Source: CAZWSX01 sp964636985 (GTDB taxonomy: Bacteria > Planctomycetota > Planctomycetia > Pirellulales > Pirellulaceae). From it: a stretch of DNA of 64,000 nt. The notes beneath the pieces are model-generated. The model made no database searches. It was not told the origin of the DNA and worked only from the letters and a program-made list of their open reading frames with translations. Numbering within the stretch: position 1 is the first letter of the stretch; the number at the start of each line of letters is the position of its first letter. This document shows positions 17,589-27,670 of this stretch, in pieces. A program made the position numbers and the translations under genes. The DNA lies in NCBI GenBank assembly GCA_964636985.1, contig CAZWSX010000018.1:62001-126000 (forward strand), written 5' to 3'.

Positions 17589-18050
17589 CTAGTCAAAGGG
17601 AGTAACCAACCACTCCTCAGCGAGGGTCACATTTCCAAAAAACTCACGCATTTCCGATTCGGGAATAGCCTCATCTGTTGCAAAAATGGTCAGCATATAG
17701 GCACGTCTTGGGGTGCGGATGACAAACTGACCTTGGAAGAACGAGTCGACTACATCCCCGCGCGTGACACCAAGCACATGCGAGTCGGCTGGCCAACTGT
17801 CCGACCGATACGTGAACAGTACCTTCTCGGGTATGGACTGCCGCACCATCCGATTGAGTATTCCGTTGATCGCGGAAACGTAATTCTGTATGAGGTGCTG
17901 TTCGATGAGCCGGATATCGAGGGAGTTACCTCGCCATTTTGCGATGTACGCGTAGACGATTCGACGTTCCCGGTTCTGCGTTCGCATCTCAAAGCCGTTG
18001 ATCAGAGCGGTTTCCGTATACGACACAGTTTCACCTTCCCGGCACCGCAC
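17589..18050 (-). CDS. Hypothetical protein, possibly 5' truncated
   Basis: I do not recognise this protein. It has 153 aa from a GTG at 18050, the only start candidate close to the beginning of the frame. The frame stays open for about 17 codons further upstream without an ATG, so the N-terminus is uncertain. No signal peptide or membrane helix is visible, although the strand-rich pattern and the end (FGNVTLAEEWLVTPFD) look like the C-terminal half of a longer extracytoplasmic protein. It lies between the pseudouridine synthase and RND pump genes, all on the minus strand but with wide gaps. It may be a remnant. Confidence 0.5.
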   Translation of the reverse strand: MRCREGETVSYTETALINGFEMRTQNRERRIVYAYIAKWRGNSLDIRLIEQHLIQNYVSAINGILNRMVRQSIPEKVLFTYRSDSWPADSHVLGVTRGDVVDSFFQGQFVIRTPRRAYMLTIFATDEAIPESEMREFFGNVTLAEEWLVTPFD

Positions 18051-18198
18051 ACCAACGGTCGATGCCGTGGCTGGTCCGCGCGAACCAACCGTGATGCGCC
18101 TTCAAAAAAGAAAACGACGCAATAGAGTCGAACGCCGTTAATTTGAAATGAAGGCCACCTTCTACAAACCACCGAAATAGCGTGGTGTATGCCGAACT

Positions 18199-21100
18199 CT
18201 AGTGCTGCATTCCAGCGACATCCGGCGGTTCACGATGCCCGTAGAAGCTGTAAAGAACGGGAATCAAGTTCAGGAACACCAAAGTGACCAGCATCCCGCC
18301 GACAACCACAATCGCCAACGGTTTTTGCGTTTGCGAGCCAATTTTGGTCGCCAGAGCCGCCGGCAACATCCCCAGGCTGGCCGCCAACGGGGCCATGGTG
18401 AGGGGCCGAACGTATTCCTCCATCCCCTGCCGGATGGCATCGACCACGGAGTCGCCATGTTTGCGCCGCGCGTTGAAGCCGGCCACCAGGAGCAAGCCGT
18501 TCATCATCCCCACGCCGAGAATGGAGATGAAGCCGACACCGGCCGAGATGTTGAAGTTGGTGCCCGTCGCAAACAAAGCCCAAACGCCTCCCATGCAAAT
18601 GACCAGGACGTTGGTCGAAATAACGGCCACATCCAGGAGCGAGCCTGTCGCGAGATAGAGGAGCACCAGTACGAGAACCATCGCAAGTGATGCCACGACC
18701 GCCAGGCGTTCGATGGCAGCTTGCATTTCTTCGAATTCGCCGGACCACTCGATGCGATAAGGCGCCTTGATGATCTCGCGGCATTTTCCTTGAGCTTCGG
18801 CAACCGCGCTGGCCAGGTCGCGACCGCGGACGCTGAATTTAACGGCGATGAAGCGCTGGCCTTGCTCGCGAGCAATCGTCGAGGCGCCGCTTCGGGTGAA
18901 CGTCGCCTTAGGATCGCGGATGCCGTTCTCGTCCAGCGGCGTCACCAAATCACGCAAGCGCCTCCGCGGCACGGAGTTGAGGCTGGGCGTGTCGGAGCTG
19001 CCCGTCGCCGAAGGTTGTGCAACCGACGTTCCTGCCAGCGGAATCGAGCCGGGATCGGCGTTCGGAGCGACGACGCGATTTTTGAGAACATCGACCGGGA
19101 TGTCGAGGATCTTTTCCTCGTCGCCTCGCAACCGCTCCGGCCAACGGAGGGCGATATCGAACGTCTTCTCCCCTTCGACCATCTGGGTAAACGATCTCCC
19201 GCCGACGGCGGTGGTGAGAGCGTCTTGCACGTCGGCGACGCTCACGCTCCAGCGAGCACACTTGTCGCGATCGATGGCGAACTCGAGATTCGTTTGTCCC
19301 ATGATGTTGAAGACGCCTACGCTTTGAATCCCTTCCACGGTGCGTAGTTGCGCGGCCACTTGCCCCGCCATCTTTTCGAGTTCGGCCAGGTTGGGCCCGA
19401 AGATCTTGACGGAGTTTTCGCCTTTGACGCCCGAGAGCGTTTCCATCACGTTGTCGCGGATAGCCTGCGAAAAATTCCAGTCGACGCCGACCACCGTGCG
19501 ATCGAGATCGCGCTGCATGGCGGTCGTGATTTCATCCTTGGTGCGGGCGCGTTTGGGCGACCAAAACGAGAACAGCCCCTTCTCGTCGACGATCTTAGGC
19601 CAATCGCCTTCGTTCTTGAGCGGAACAAAGATCTCGGCGTTGTAAAAACCTGTCGGGTCGGTGCCGTCGTCAGGCCGGCCCAACTGCGACAGGACGCCGC
19701 GAGCCTCCGGATACTGCTCGAGCTTTTCGCGTGCGAGGGCTACTTTCTCGGCGACTTCGTTCAGCGAAACGGCAGCGGGGAACGTTCCGCGGATGTAAAC
19801 GTTTCCTTCTTCCAGAGCCGGCATGAACTCGCGGCCCAAGAAAGGCAACGTGGCCGCGGTTGCGACCGACAAGAGGACGAATCCGACCACGACCGCCCAC
19901 CGCCAACGCATGGCGATGTCGAGCTGCCATAGATAAAACGACTTGATCGCGCGAACAAAGAGGTTGTCCTTGGCGTGGCTGACATTCGACAGGAACATCC
20001 GGCACAACACAGGCGACAGCGTCAGCGCCAGCAGAAGGGCTCCGCCTAAGGCGAAGGCGTAAGCGTCGGCCATCGGTCCAAAGATGCGGCCTTCAGGACC
20101 GTCCATGGTGAACAAAGGCAACAGCGCGCACACCATGATGATGGTCGAGTAAAGCAAACTGCGCTGCACTTCGCTGGCGGCTCGGATGATCCGTTCCTGG
20201 ATCGGGAGTTCCTTGTCGCGATCCGAACTGAGCCGCCGGAAGATGCACTCGACCATGATCACGGTCGAATCGACGATGATCCCGAAGTCGACCGCACCAA
20301 GCGACAGCAAGTTTGCCGACTTGCCGCGCAAGTACAAGAGCGCGAACGCGAACAGCAGGGCTAGCGGAATGTTCGTCGCGACGATCGCGGCCGTGCGGAA
20401 GTTGTTGAGAAACAGCCACAGCACGGCGGTGACGAGAACCATCCCGACCACCAGGTTTTCGTTGACGGTTTCGGTCGTTTTGTGAATGAGGTTCGAACGG
20501 TCATCGAACATCTCGATCTTCACGCCGGGCAAGAGCTTGCCTTGGGTTGAGTTGACTTCCGCAACCTTCTCGTGGACGTCGTGGAGGGCAGGCAGCGATT
20601 GCTCACCTTTGCGAAGCAGCACGACCCCTTGGACGACGTCGTCACGGCGCTGCCATTCACGTTTTCCTGAAGCGTCGACCACATCTTGCCCCGCTTCGTC
20701 CTTCTTGGGGAGACTCACGGCGACGCGGCCTAAGCGGGTGGTATTTGCAACGACTACTCCTTGCGGCGGGTCGACGTCTTCGCCGGTCCGCCCCCCTTCG
20801 ACGACGTCGGCCACGCGGACGGGCGTATTGTTCGTCGAGGCGAGAACGATCTCGCGGATTTCCCGCAGGCGCTTGCTTTCCTCCTCGCGCACGTAGTCGC
20901 GAGCTTTGACTGGATCGAGATTTTTGCCTGCGGCGACAACGGGATCGACGCCGTCACCCAACAGCCCCAAGCCGCGAACCACTTGTACAGAGTGAGGTTG
21001 CAACAAGTAGTCGCCGCCGGCGTTGGAGTTACTGTCGGCGATTCCTTTTTCCAACATGTCGAGTGAGATGTCGTACCGCCGCAGCCGATCGGGGTCGGGC

Positions 21101-21684
21101 TGTACTTCGTAGCGTTTCACTTTGCCGCCGAAGCTGACCACGTCGGCGATCCGCGGCACGCGACGGAACTCACGCGTAAGTGTCCAGTCTTGAAGCGACT
21201 TGAGATCGGTGATGGTGTAAATGGGTTTGCCGTCGGCATCGAGCGGATTCTGCAGCACGTAGCGGTAGACTTCGCCAACGGGCGACGTGGGCGCGATCTT
21301 TGGCTGCACGCCGGGGGGCAACTCGGCCAGGGCCAACCGGTTGAGAACTTCGATCCGCGCGTCTTTGTAACTGGTGTGGTAGTCGAACTGGTTCCGCAAG
21401 TGAGCCAAGCCGAAGAGAGACTTGCTGCGGGTCGATTCGAGCCCTGGCATGCCGGCCAAAGCGACTTCCAACGGCGTGGTGACTTTGCGTTCGACTTCTT
21501 CGGCCGAAGCGCCCGGGAACTGCGCGATGACTTCGATAATCGCCGGCGCAGGGTCGGGGTAGGCCTCAACATTGATATGGATGAACGAGTAAGACCCCAC
21601 CGCAATCAGCGAGATGGTGAGCAGAGCAACAACGAGGCGGTTGTTGACCGCCCAACGAACAAGTGACGCAAGCATGCGAAACAT
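18199..21684 (-). CDS. RND-family efflux transporter, heavy-metal-efflux-like (CusA/CzcA type)
   Basis: Inner-membrane proton-driven RND pump of about 1161 aa. The first membrane helix (RLVVALLTISLIAVGSYSF) is followed by the periplasmic porter domain, which opens with EAYPDPAPAIIEVIAQFPGA. The fourth helix has the acidic pattern GAVDFGIIVDSTVIMVE that marks heavy-metal-efflux pumps. A second helical block near the C-terminus repeats the organisation. The ENxxR end of helix 4 is altered to ECIFRR. The ATG at 21684 starts just before the first helix; a TTG at 21732 is less likely. The adaptor gene lies directly upstream. No outer-membrane TolC-like gene is present, and the metal or drug substrate cannot be assigned. 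Confidence 0.88.
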   Translation of the reverse strand: MFRMLASLVRWAVNNRLVVALLTISLIAVGSYSFIHINVEAYPDPAPAIIEVIAQFPGASAEEVERKVTTPLEVALAGMPGLESTRSKSLFGLAHLRNQFDYHTSYKDARIEVLNRLALAELPPGVQPKIAPTSPVGEVYRYVLQNPLDADGKPIYTITDLKSLQDWTLTREFRRVPRIADVVSFGGKVKRYEVQPDPDRLRRYDISLDMLEKGIADSNSNAGGDYLLQPHSVQVVRGLGLLGDGVDPVVAAGKNLDPVKARDYVREEESKRLREIREIVLASTNNTPVRVADVVEGGRTGEDVDPPQGVVVANTTRLGRVAVSLPKKDEAGQDVVDASGKREWQRRDDVVQGVVLLRKGEQSLPALHDVHEKVAEVNSTQGKLLPGVKIEMFDDRSNLIHKTTETVNENLVVGMVLVTAVLWLFLNNFRTAAIVATNIPLALLFAFALLYLRGKSANLLSLGAVDFGIIVDSTVIMVECIFRRLSSDRDKELPIQERIIRAASEVQRSLLYSTIIMVCALLPLFTMDGPEGRIFGPMADAYAFALGGALLLALTLSPVLCRMFLSNVSHAKDNLFVRAIKSFYLWQLDIAMRWRWAVVVGFVLLSVATAATLPFLGREFMPALEEGNVYIRGTFPAAVSLNEVAEKVALAREKLEQYPEARGVLSQLGRPDDGTDPTGFYNAEIFVPLKNEGDWPKIVDEKGLFSFWSPKRARTKDEITTAMQRDLDRTVVGVDWNFSQAIRDNVMETLSGVKGENSVKIFGPNLAELEKMAGQVAAQLRTVEGIQSVGVFNIMGQTNLEFAIDRDKCARWSVSVADVQDALTTAVGGRSFTQMVEGEKTFDIALRWPERLRGDEEKILDIPVDVLKNRVVAPNADPGSIPLAGTSVAQPSATGSSDTPSLNSVPRRRLRDLVTPLDENGIRDPKATFTRSGASTIAREQGQRFIAVKFSVRGRDLASAVAEAQGKCREIIKAPYRIEWSGEFEEMQAAIERLAVVASLAMVLVLVLLYLATGSLLDVAVISTNVLVICMGGVWALFATGTNFNISAGVGFISILGVGMMNGLLLVAGFNARRKHGDSVVDAIRQGMEEYVRPLTMAPLAASLGMLPAALATKIGSQTQKPLAIVVVGGMLVTLVFLNLIPVLYSFYGHREPPDVAGMQH

Positions 21685-21745
21685 CGCCGAAAAAGGGAGG
21701 CCGGCGCGGATGGGAGGCGCAGCGCCGACCAATGGGAGCGAACTC

Positions 21746-23152
21746 TTAGCGAGCCACTGCGGACTGGTTATCGAGTACGAGAGATAATTCGAGCGTCCCG
21801 CTGGTCAGGACGCGTTCGCCTTGTTGGAGCCCCCGATCGGAATCGGTGGCCACGTAAACTGTCTTCGACGTCCGCCGGACGACATTCGCTTCGCGTCGCT
21901 TGATGCGAGTGAGGGACTCATCGTCCGCCACGAAGACGTATTTCCTGGGGCCGTCGTCAATAATTGCTTGAACGGGTATCTGGGCAAGCGGCACTTCGGA
22001 AGGGAGGTCGATCGTCGCTTCGACGAATTGCCCCACTCGCAAATTGCCGGTTGGATTGTCGATCGCCCCTTGGACGATTGCCGTGTGCTGGCTGGGATCG
22101 ATCACGACGCCAATCGTGTGGATTTCGCCGTCGGTCGAGGGACCATTGGGATCGGCCAGCAATCGCACGCTCCATCGTCGCTGATCCTCGGGCAACCGGA
22201 TCAGGTAGGGCAAATCCTCTTCGTAAACGTTCGCCGTAATATGAAGCCGGCTCACATCGGCAATTTTGAAGATATCGATGTCGGTCCCCACGATGTCACC
22301 GGTGGTTATATTCTGTTCGAGGATGGTGCCGTCGAACGGCGCTTTGATTTCGAACTCGGCCCACTTCGCAGCATCGGGCGGTTGACTGTTACTGCCGGAA
22401 GCCTTTGTAGCCGCGTCGGCCAACGTGGAAGCTTGGGAATGGATACGTTTGGCTTCGGATTCGATTTCGGTTAGCTCCGACTCTTCCAATCGCCAAGACC
22501 GCAACGTGCGACGCAGCCGCTCGATCTCGATCATGTCTTGCTCGTAGTTGCGCTGCATTTCGCTGATACTGCGTTGGGGGACGGCCCCGGACGACTCCAG
22601 CGACTTGAGATTGCGAAAGAGGGCTTGATGCATGGCCAAGCGCGAAAGGGCGTCGACCAGGTCGCTTTTCTTCTCGCCGACTTCCTTGCTCCAGAGGACG
22701 GCCAACGCTTGGCCTTTGGTCACCTGGTCGCCCACGCGAACGGGTCGCTTCCCTTTACTGCACGTGATCGTCCCCATGCGGATCACTTCGCCCCCGAACC
22801 GGGAGTGAACGTGAACCAGGCGGGCGGGATCGAGAGTCAATTGGCCGGTCAGCCGCAGTTGATCGGGATGATTGGCCGGAGCCACCACAGCCGACGTGAG
22901 ATGCATCGAGTCGACCGTCGCGGGGGCGACTTCGAGCGTGTCCGAGGTTCCGCTGGCCAGTTGAACGCAGCGATCCACGCGTGGAGGGGCGGCCGATGGC
23001 TCCCCCTCCTTTGCGACGACCTCTTTGCCGTGCGCGGCAGGCCACCAAAGGGGGCGGGTTCGCCATCCGACAATTGCCAATAGGGCTGCGGCAATCACCC
23101 AAATAGCGACTCTCGTCGACGAGCGGGAATGGGAAGGAGCGGAGGCGGGCAT
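21746..23152 (-). CDS. RND efflux periplasmic adaptor (membrane fusion protein)
   Basis: A 468-aa adaptor that links an RND pump to an outer-membrane channel. An N-terminal membrane anchor (IWVIAAALLAIVGW) is followed by a split lipoyl/barrel-sandwich domain. Its halves carry GEVIRMGTITCSKGKRPVRVG and IKAPFDGTILEQNITTGDIV. Between them lies an alpha-helical hairpin (about residues 165-260). The beta-barrel and membrane-proximal domains follow. The pump gene starts about 60 bp downstream on the same strand, so the pair is an operon. This is a CusB-like arrangement, but the methionine-rich copper ligands of CusB are not seen. Confidence 0.87.
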   Translation of the reverse strand: MPASAPSHSRSSTRVAIWVIAAALLAIVGWRTRPLWWPAAHGKEVVAKEGEPSAAPPRVDRCVQLASGTSDTLEVAPATVDSMHLTSAVVAPANHPDQLRLTGQLTLDPARLVHVHSRFGGEVIRMGTITCSKGKRPVRVGDQVTKGQALAVLWSKEVGEKKSDLVDALSRLAMHQALFRNLKSLESSGAVPQRSISEMQRNYEQDMIEIERLRRTLRSWRLEESELTEIESEAKRIHSQASTLADAATKASGSNSQPPDAAKWAEFEIKAPFDGTILEQNITTGDIVGTDIDIFKIADVSRLHITANVYEEDLPYLIRLPEDQRRWSVRLLADPNGPSTDGEIHTIGVVIDPSQHTAIVQGAIDNPTGNLRVGQFVEATIDLPSEVPLAQIPVQAIIDDGPRKYVFVADDESLTRIKRREANVVRRTSKTVYVATDSDRGLQQGERVLTSGTLELSLVLDNQSAVAR

Positions 23153-23421
23153 GGGGGGGAGAGTCCTCAGTACCTAAGGCAGCGACATTTCGTCGGCGCG
23201 ATCCGATAGCTTTTTCGTCGTCAGGTTTTTGTCTACTCGAACAATTCCGTCGTCTTATGCTACGTGGCTGATTGAGAACCGCTCGGATGTTGGCGGTTTT
23301 GTAACCCTGCGAACGCCCGAAAGTTAGCGTTTCATCAGCCGAAGTAGCTATTCTTACGGTTCAGAAATGTAGAGGATGGCTTCGCCCAGAAAATCCTGCC
23401 ACTCGCTATCGTTAACCACTG
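23153..23421. other. Divergent spacer between adaptor gene and P-type ATPase
   Basis: 269 bases that should hold the promoters of both the efflux operon and the mgtA-like gene. I looked for a magnesium-sensing leader hairpin or a metal-regulator dyad and could not identify one by eye. Confidence 0.3.
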
Positions 23422-26010
23422 ATGAAAGTGGCTTCGATGTCGCACCCTGATCCTGGCCCCAACGAGAAAAACCGGCAATTGCCGTACTACTGGAGCATAC
23501 CCCTCGCTGACGTAACCAAGGGTCTATTGAGCGGGAAGGAGGGCTTGGCCAGTTCCGAGGCGAGGAAACGCCTCGGCAAGCCCCATGGGTCCGCGCTCAG
23601 TGACGCGCAGTGGTGGACGGCCGCGAAGATATTTTTCGCGCAGATCAACAACCCCATCACGCTGCTTTTGATCGGCGCCGCCCTCCTTTCGCTCTGGATG
23701 CGCGAACACATCGACGCGACCGTCATTCTGACGATCGTCTTCTTCAGTTCGCTCCTCAGCTTTTGGCAGGAACATACGGCCATGCAGGCGGTCGCCCGTC
23801 TGCTGGCGATGATCGCGACCAAGGCGACAGTTCGGCGCGATGGCGCCACCACCGACATCCCCACCGACCAGGTTGTGCCCGGCGATGTGGTTGTGCTCTC
23901 GGCCGGGAAAATCATCCCTGGCGACTGCCGGTTGATCGAGGGGCACGATCTGTTCGTCAACGAAGCAGCGCTCACGGGCGAGACGTTTCCCGTCGAAAAG
24001 CACGTTGCCGATGTTGCGGAAGGCGCATCGCTGGTCGATAGGACCAATTGCGTCTTTCAGGGAACCAACGTCGTCAGCGGCGCGGGCGAAGTGATCGTGG
24101 TGCGAGTGGGCGCGGATACGGAGTTGGGCAGTATCGCGAACCGCTTGCGGTTGCGCCCCCCGGAAACCGAATTCGAGCACGGCATTCGCCACTTCGGCGC
24201 CATGCTGATGCAGGTGACGATGATCATGCTGTTGGTCATCTTCATGACCCACGTTTGGACGAAGCACCTCTTCGTCGACACCTTTTTGTTCGCCTTGGCG
24301 CTGGCGGTCGGACTCACACCGCAGCTGTTACCGGCCATCATCAGCGTGACGCTGGCCTTCGGCGCGCGAAAGCTGGCCCAACAAGGCGTGATTGTGCGCA
24401 AGCTCTCTTCGATCGAGAACTTCGGCGGCATTGATGTTCTGTGTTCCGATAAGACGGGCACGCTGACCGAAGGAGTGATCGAGATCGCCGGAGCGGTCGA
24501 CCTGGAAGGAAAGCCGAGCGATCGCGTGATGCGTCTGGCTTACCTGAATGCTTCGATGGAAACCGGGTTTCAAAATCCGATTGACGAGGCGGTCCGCAAG
24601 ACGGGCAGCGCTGCCGGACTGACGCTCGATCGTTGCACCAAGCGCGATGAAATCCCCTACGACTTTGTCCGCAAACGTTTGACCGTGCTTGCGGATACTC
24701 CCGATGGCGCGCTGGTGATAGTCAAAGGAGCAGAGTCCAACGTGATCGAAGTCTGCACCCGCGTCGCCACCGGGAATGGCGCGTCGGCCGATTTCGAATC
24801 GTTGAAAGCCAAGCTTAGCGACCAATACACCGAGTTCGGCAAGCAAGGCCTGAGAGTGCTAGGCATTGCTTCCAAGCCATGGACGTCGAACGAGTTGCTC
24901 AAACACGAGGACGAGCGCGACCTGACGTTCGAGGGTTTTCTTCTCCTGCGCGATCCGCCGAAGCCAAACATCGGCCAGACGATCGTCGAGCTCAAGCAGA
25001 TGGGCGTCCGGCTGGTGATGATCACCGGCGACAACCGACACGTCGCCAAGCGGATCGCCACAGACATTGGCTGCGAGCATCGCGATGTGATTTGCGGGGC
25101 CGAAATACACAAGATGAGCGATGAGGCTCTGCGACGGGTGGTCGACCGGACGAACATCTTCGCCGAAATCGAACCCAACCAGAAAGAACGCATCATCCGA
25201 TCGTACAAGAGCGCCGGCCACGTCGTGGGCTATCTTGGAGACGGTATCAACGACGCCACGGCTCTGCATGCCGCGGATGTTGGGATCTCCGTCGATTCGG
25301 GAGTCGACGTTGCCAAGGAGGCCGCCGATATCGTGTTGATGCAGCACGACCTGCAAGTCCTTCTTGAAGGCATCCGGCAAGGCCGAGCTACGTTCGTCAA
25401 TACTCTTAAGTACATCTTCCTGGCGACCAGCGCCAACTTTGGCAACATGTTCAGCATGGCGGGGGCTTCGCTGTTTCTGCCGTTTCTGCCGCTATTGCCC
25501 AAGCAGGTGCTGCTGACCAATCTGCTCACCGACTTGCCCGAGATGATGATCGCCCACGACCGGGTGGACGAGGAACGGCTCGCCAAGCCGCAGCGATGGG
25601 ATTTGAAGATGATCCAGCGATTCATGCTGGTGTTTGGTGCAATCAGTTCAGTCTTCGACTTTCTGACATTCGCTTGTCTGTGGTGGATTATTGGATTTCA
25701 GAAGGACGATCCCGGAGCGTTTCGTACGGGGTGGTTTGTGGAGTCGGTTGTCTCCGCGTGCTTGATCGTCCTGGTGATGCGTTCTCGCAAACCGTTTTGG
25801 CAAACCCATCCCGCGCCGGTGTTGGCGGCGGCGAATGTTGTTGCCATCGGCACGACGATAGCCCTGCCTTACACGCCGCTTGCGGAGCCACTGGGCTTTG
25901 TTGCTTTGCCTGTCACAACGCTGGCGGCTCTACTTGGCATTGCCGGCGTCTACGCGGCGACAGCCGAGACAGCGAAGCACTGGTTCTTCGCGCACGGAAA
26001 CGGGAACTGA
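23422..26010 (+). CDS. Magnesium-transporting-like P-type ATPase (P3B, MgtA type)
   Basis: An 862-aa ion-pumping ATPase. The cation-transporter N-terminal domain is followed by the actuator TGE loop (NEAALTGETFPVEKH), the phosphorylation site D343-KTGTLT and the hinge GDGINDATALHAADVGISV. The membrane segment VGLTPQLLPAIISVTLAFGA and the downstream SSIENFGGIDVLCSDKTG match MgtA/MgtB closely, as does the last block with ANFGNMFSMAGASLFLPFLP. MgtA usually has LTPEMLP, with Glu where this protein has Gln. Mg2+ import is the best guess. It converges on nadD-nadK with 12 bp between the ends. Confidence 0.85.
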   Translation: MKVASMSHPDPGPNEKNRQLPYYWSIPLADVTKGLLSGKEGLASSEARKRLGKPHGSALSDAQWWTAAKIFFAQINNPITLLLIGAALLSLWMREHIDATVILTIVFFSSLLSFWQEHTAMQAVARLLAMIATKATVRRDGATTDIPTDQVVPGDVVVLSAGKIIPGDCRLIEGHDLFVNEAALTGETFPVEKHVADVAEGASLVDRTNCVFQGTNVVSGAGEVIVVRVGADTELGSIANRLRLRPPETEFEHGIRHFGAMLMQVTMIMLLVIFMTHVWTKHLFVDTFLFALALAVGLTPQLLPAIISVTLAFGARKLAQQGVIVRKLSSIENFGGIDVLCSDKTGTLTEGVIEIAGAVDLEGKPSDRVMRLAYLNASMETGFQNPIDEAVRKTGSAAGLTLDRCTKRDEIPYDFVRKRLTVLADTPDGALVIVKGAESNVIEVCTRVATGNGASADFESLKAKLSDQYTEFGKQGLRVLGIASKPWTSNELLKHEDERDLTFEGFLLLRDPPKPNIGQTIVELKQMGVRLVMITGDNRHVAKRIATDIGCEHRDVICGAEIHKMSDEALRRVVDRTNIFAEIEPNQKERIIRSYKSAGHVVGYLGDGINDATALHAADVGISVDSGVDVAKEAADIVLMQHDLQVLLEGIRQGRATFVNTLKYIFLATSANFGNMFSMAGASLFLPFLPLLPKQVLLTNLLTDLPEMMIAHDRVDEERLAKPQRWDLKMIQRFMLVFGAISSVFDFLTFACLWWIIGFQKDDPGAFRTGWFVESVVSACLIVLVMRSRKPFWQTHPAPVLAAANVVAIGTTIALPYTPLAEPLGFVALPVTTLAALLGIAGVYAATAETAKHWFFAHGNGN

Positions 26011-26022
26011 CTCGGCGGACAA

Positions 26023-27411
26023 TCACTCTTTGCGCGAAGGAAACTGAATCTTCGTCAGCTTGAGCGCCGGGTCCTGATCGGGACTGAAAGCAAGTTCCAC
26101 ACCGGCAATGCGGCTGGTACGAACGCGCATCGTCTTGACGATCCCCATCGACTCGCCGTCGATATACGCGTGCAGCGGACGCTTTTCCGGATCGAGCGAA
26201 GCCATCTCGATCTGCGAAGCCAGCGGCAGCACCACAGGGCGCCAGTTGTCGGGCCGAAGAACGTTCGACCCAACCAACAGCATCACGGGTGTATTGCAGG
26301 CGACAGGCGGACCACCCATCGCGCGAGCGTAGCTTGAAGAACCGGCCGCGGTCGCCACCAGAGCACCGTCGGCGACAACCTCGTTCAGTCGCTCTTGTCC
26401 GTTGATCGAAATCCGCAACCACGCCGTTTGACCTGTCGCACGCTCGATCCAGGCGTCGTTGAAGGCATAGTTCCGCGTCGTCGTACCGTCGAGCGACTCG
26501 GTCTCGACCAGCAGCAGCGGCAACTGATGGACAACGAGTTGCCGCTGCCAAAAAGGGCCGGCTTCCCTTTCGTTCATCAGAAAGCCGTAGTGCCCGGTGT
26601 TGATTCCGTAGAAGGGAATGCGCCGCCGCCAGTGGCTGCGGATGGCGTGGAGCATCGTCCCGTCGCCGCCAACCACCACCATCAAATTGGGATCGTCACT
26701 GTAAAAGTGCGAAAGGAACTCGCGGTTCAGGCGAACGGCGATCGCGTTGCGTTCGTCGACAATAGGCAACAACTGCGGCTCGTCGATCCGTAGCTCGGTT
26801 TGTCGCCCGGGAACAACTCCGCGATAGAGGCCATGCCGCCGGATGTAATCGGCGATGGTCGGCGTGACAAACTGGTCGATCGACTCGTGATTGAAAACCC
26901 TTGTTCGAATCAGAGTGGAGAATGTCTCGCTAGCAATCCGGCAAACGAAATGCCGAGGGGGCAAATCGCGTTCGTTCAGTTTATCGCCAGGATTAACCAA
27001 GATCGTGAAGTGAGCCGTCTCCCAAAGCCGCGGTCCGCTTTCCCACTGGTTGTGGATCAACGATTGCCGATTCGCTCCGCCGGCAACAAACGGCGCAGCG
27101 ACCACGAACGAGACTTCTTTTTCGGGGCCGAAACGACTCCGCCAGCCGTCGGCGGAGGTGAAAGCGTTTTCCTCCAGATCGCTTAAATCGACTTCGATTC
27201 CATCCATCCTCGCAAACGCGAGATCGACCATAAACGCCCGATGGAGTGGCGAGACGTCGTTCGCGGCCGCTTTGTCGGGCCGCGGACCACTCGGGGCGAC
27301 GATCACGCGCGAAAACTGCGACCGCAACGCGCGGAGGATTTCGAGGTGATGCAGGCCAGGCGGGTTAAAGCTCCCACCTAAAAGGGCGATATCTGGTGAC
27401 ATAGCAACCAT
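26023..27411 (-). CDS. Fused nicotinate-nucleotide adenylyltransferase-like / NAD kinase
   Basis: A 462-aa fusion of two NAD-pathway domains. Residues about 5-198 resemble NadD, which makes NaAD from NaMN and ATP. They open with LLGGSFNPPGLHHLEI and close with VTPTIADYIRRHGLYRG, the normal NadD C-terminus. Residues about 205-462 are NAD kinase, with the GGDG box at 248-251, N318-D319 and the region 352-368 around TAAGSSSYARAMGGP. The NadD nucleotide-binding motif HxGH is altered to GLHH (residues 19-22), and only the last His is conserved. The first domain may have changed or lost activity. The kinase half looks intact and would make NADP. It converges on the P-type ATPase gene. Confidence 0.85.
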   Translation of the reverse strand: MVAMSPDIALLGGSFNPPGLHHLEILRALRSQFSRVIVAPSGPRPDKAAANDVSPLHRAFMVDLAFARMDGIEVDLSDLEENAFTSADGWRSRFGPEKEVSFVVAAPFVAGGANRQSLIHNQWESGPRLWETAHFTILVNPGDKLNERDLPPRHFVCRIASETFSTLIRTRVFNHESIDQFVTPTIADYIRRHGLYRGVVPGRQTELRIDEPQLLPIVDERNAIAVRLNREFLSHFYSDDPNLMVVVGGDGTMLHAIRSHWRRRIPFYGINTGHYGFLMNEREAGPFWQRQLVVHQLPLLLVETESLDGTTTRNYAFNDAWIERATGQTAWLRISINGQERLNEVVADGALVATAAGSSSYARAMGGPPVACNTPVMLLVGSNVLRPDNWRPVVLPLASQIEMASLDPEKRPLHAYIDGESMGIVKTMRVRTSRIAGVELAFSPDQDPALKLTKIQFPSRKE

Positions 27412-27670
27412 CGTAATCGGTGCATGGGAACTTCGGCTACGTGAAGATTTGCGCGAAAAAGGACGAACCGCGAACCCTGCCAGCGACGCGGTGTCGCTGC
27501 TGGCCTTCGGTTAATTTTTGAAGGCGAGAAACCTTGCCTTGCTTGAGGCATCCAAAGCCTGCCTCTAAAACAACGCCGCAGAATCGTCGACATGCCTTGG
27601 ATGGGTAAGCTCGACAGCTCTTTCCATTGTGCGTCACCCTTTTCGAACGTCACCACTCGGGATCTTTCGA
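27412..27670. other. Divergent spacer with two hairpin-forming segments
   Basis: The region between nadD-nadK and the beta-propeller gene has no gene I can support. It contains a stem with GCCAGCGAC near 27478 facing GTCGCTGCTGGC near 27492. A second potential stem near 27545 pairs GAGGCA with TGCCTC. Either could shape a transcript leader, but neither has a T tract. Confidence 0.35.

Noticed and set aside
23153..23421. Possible magnesium-sensing riboswitch before the P-type ATPase
   Set aside because: I could not identify a conserved M-box core or a clear anti-terminator pair by eye.
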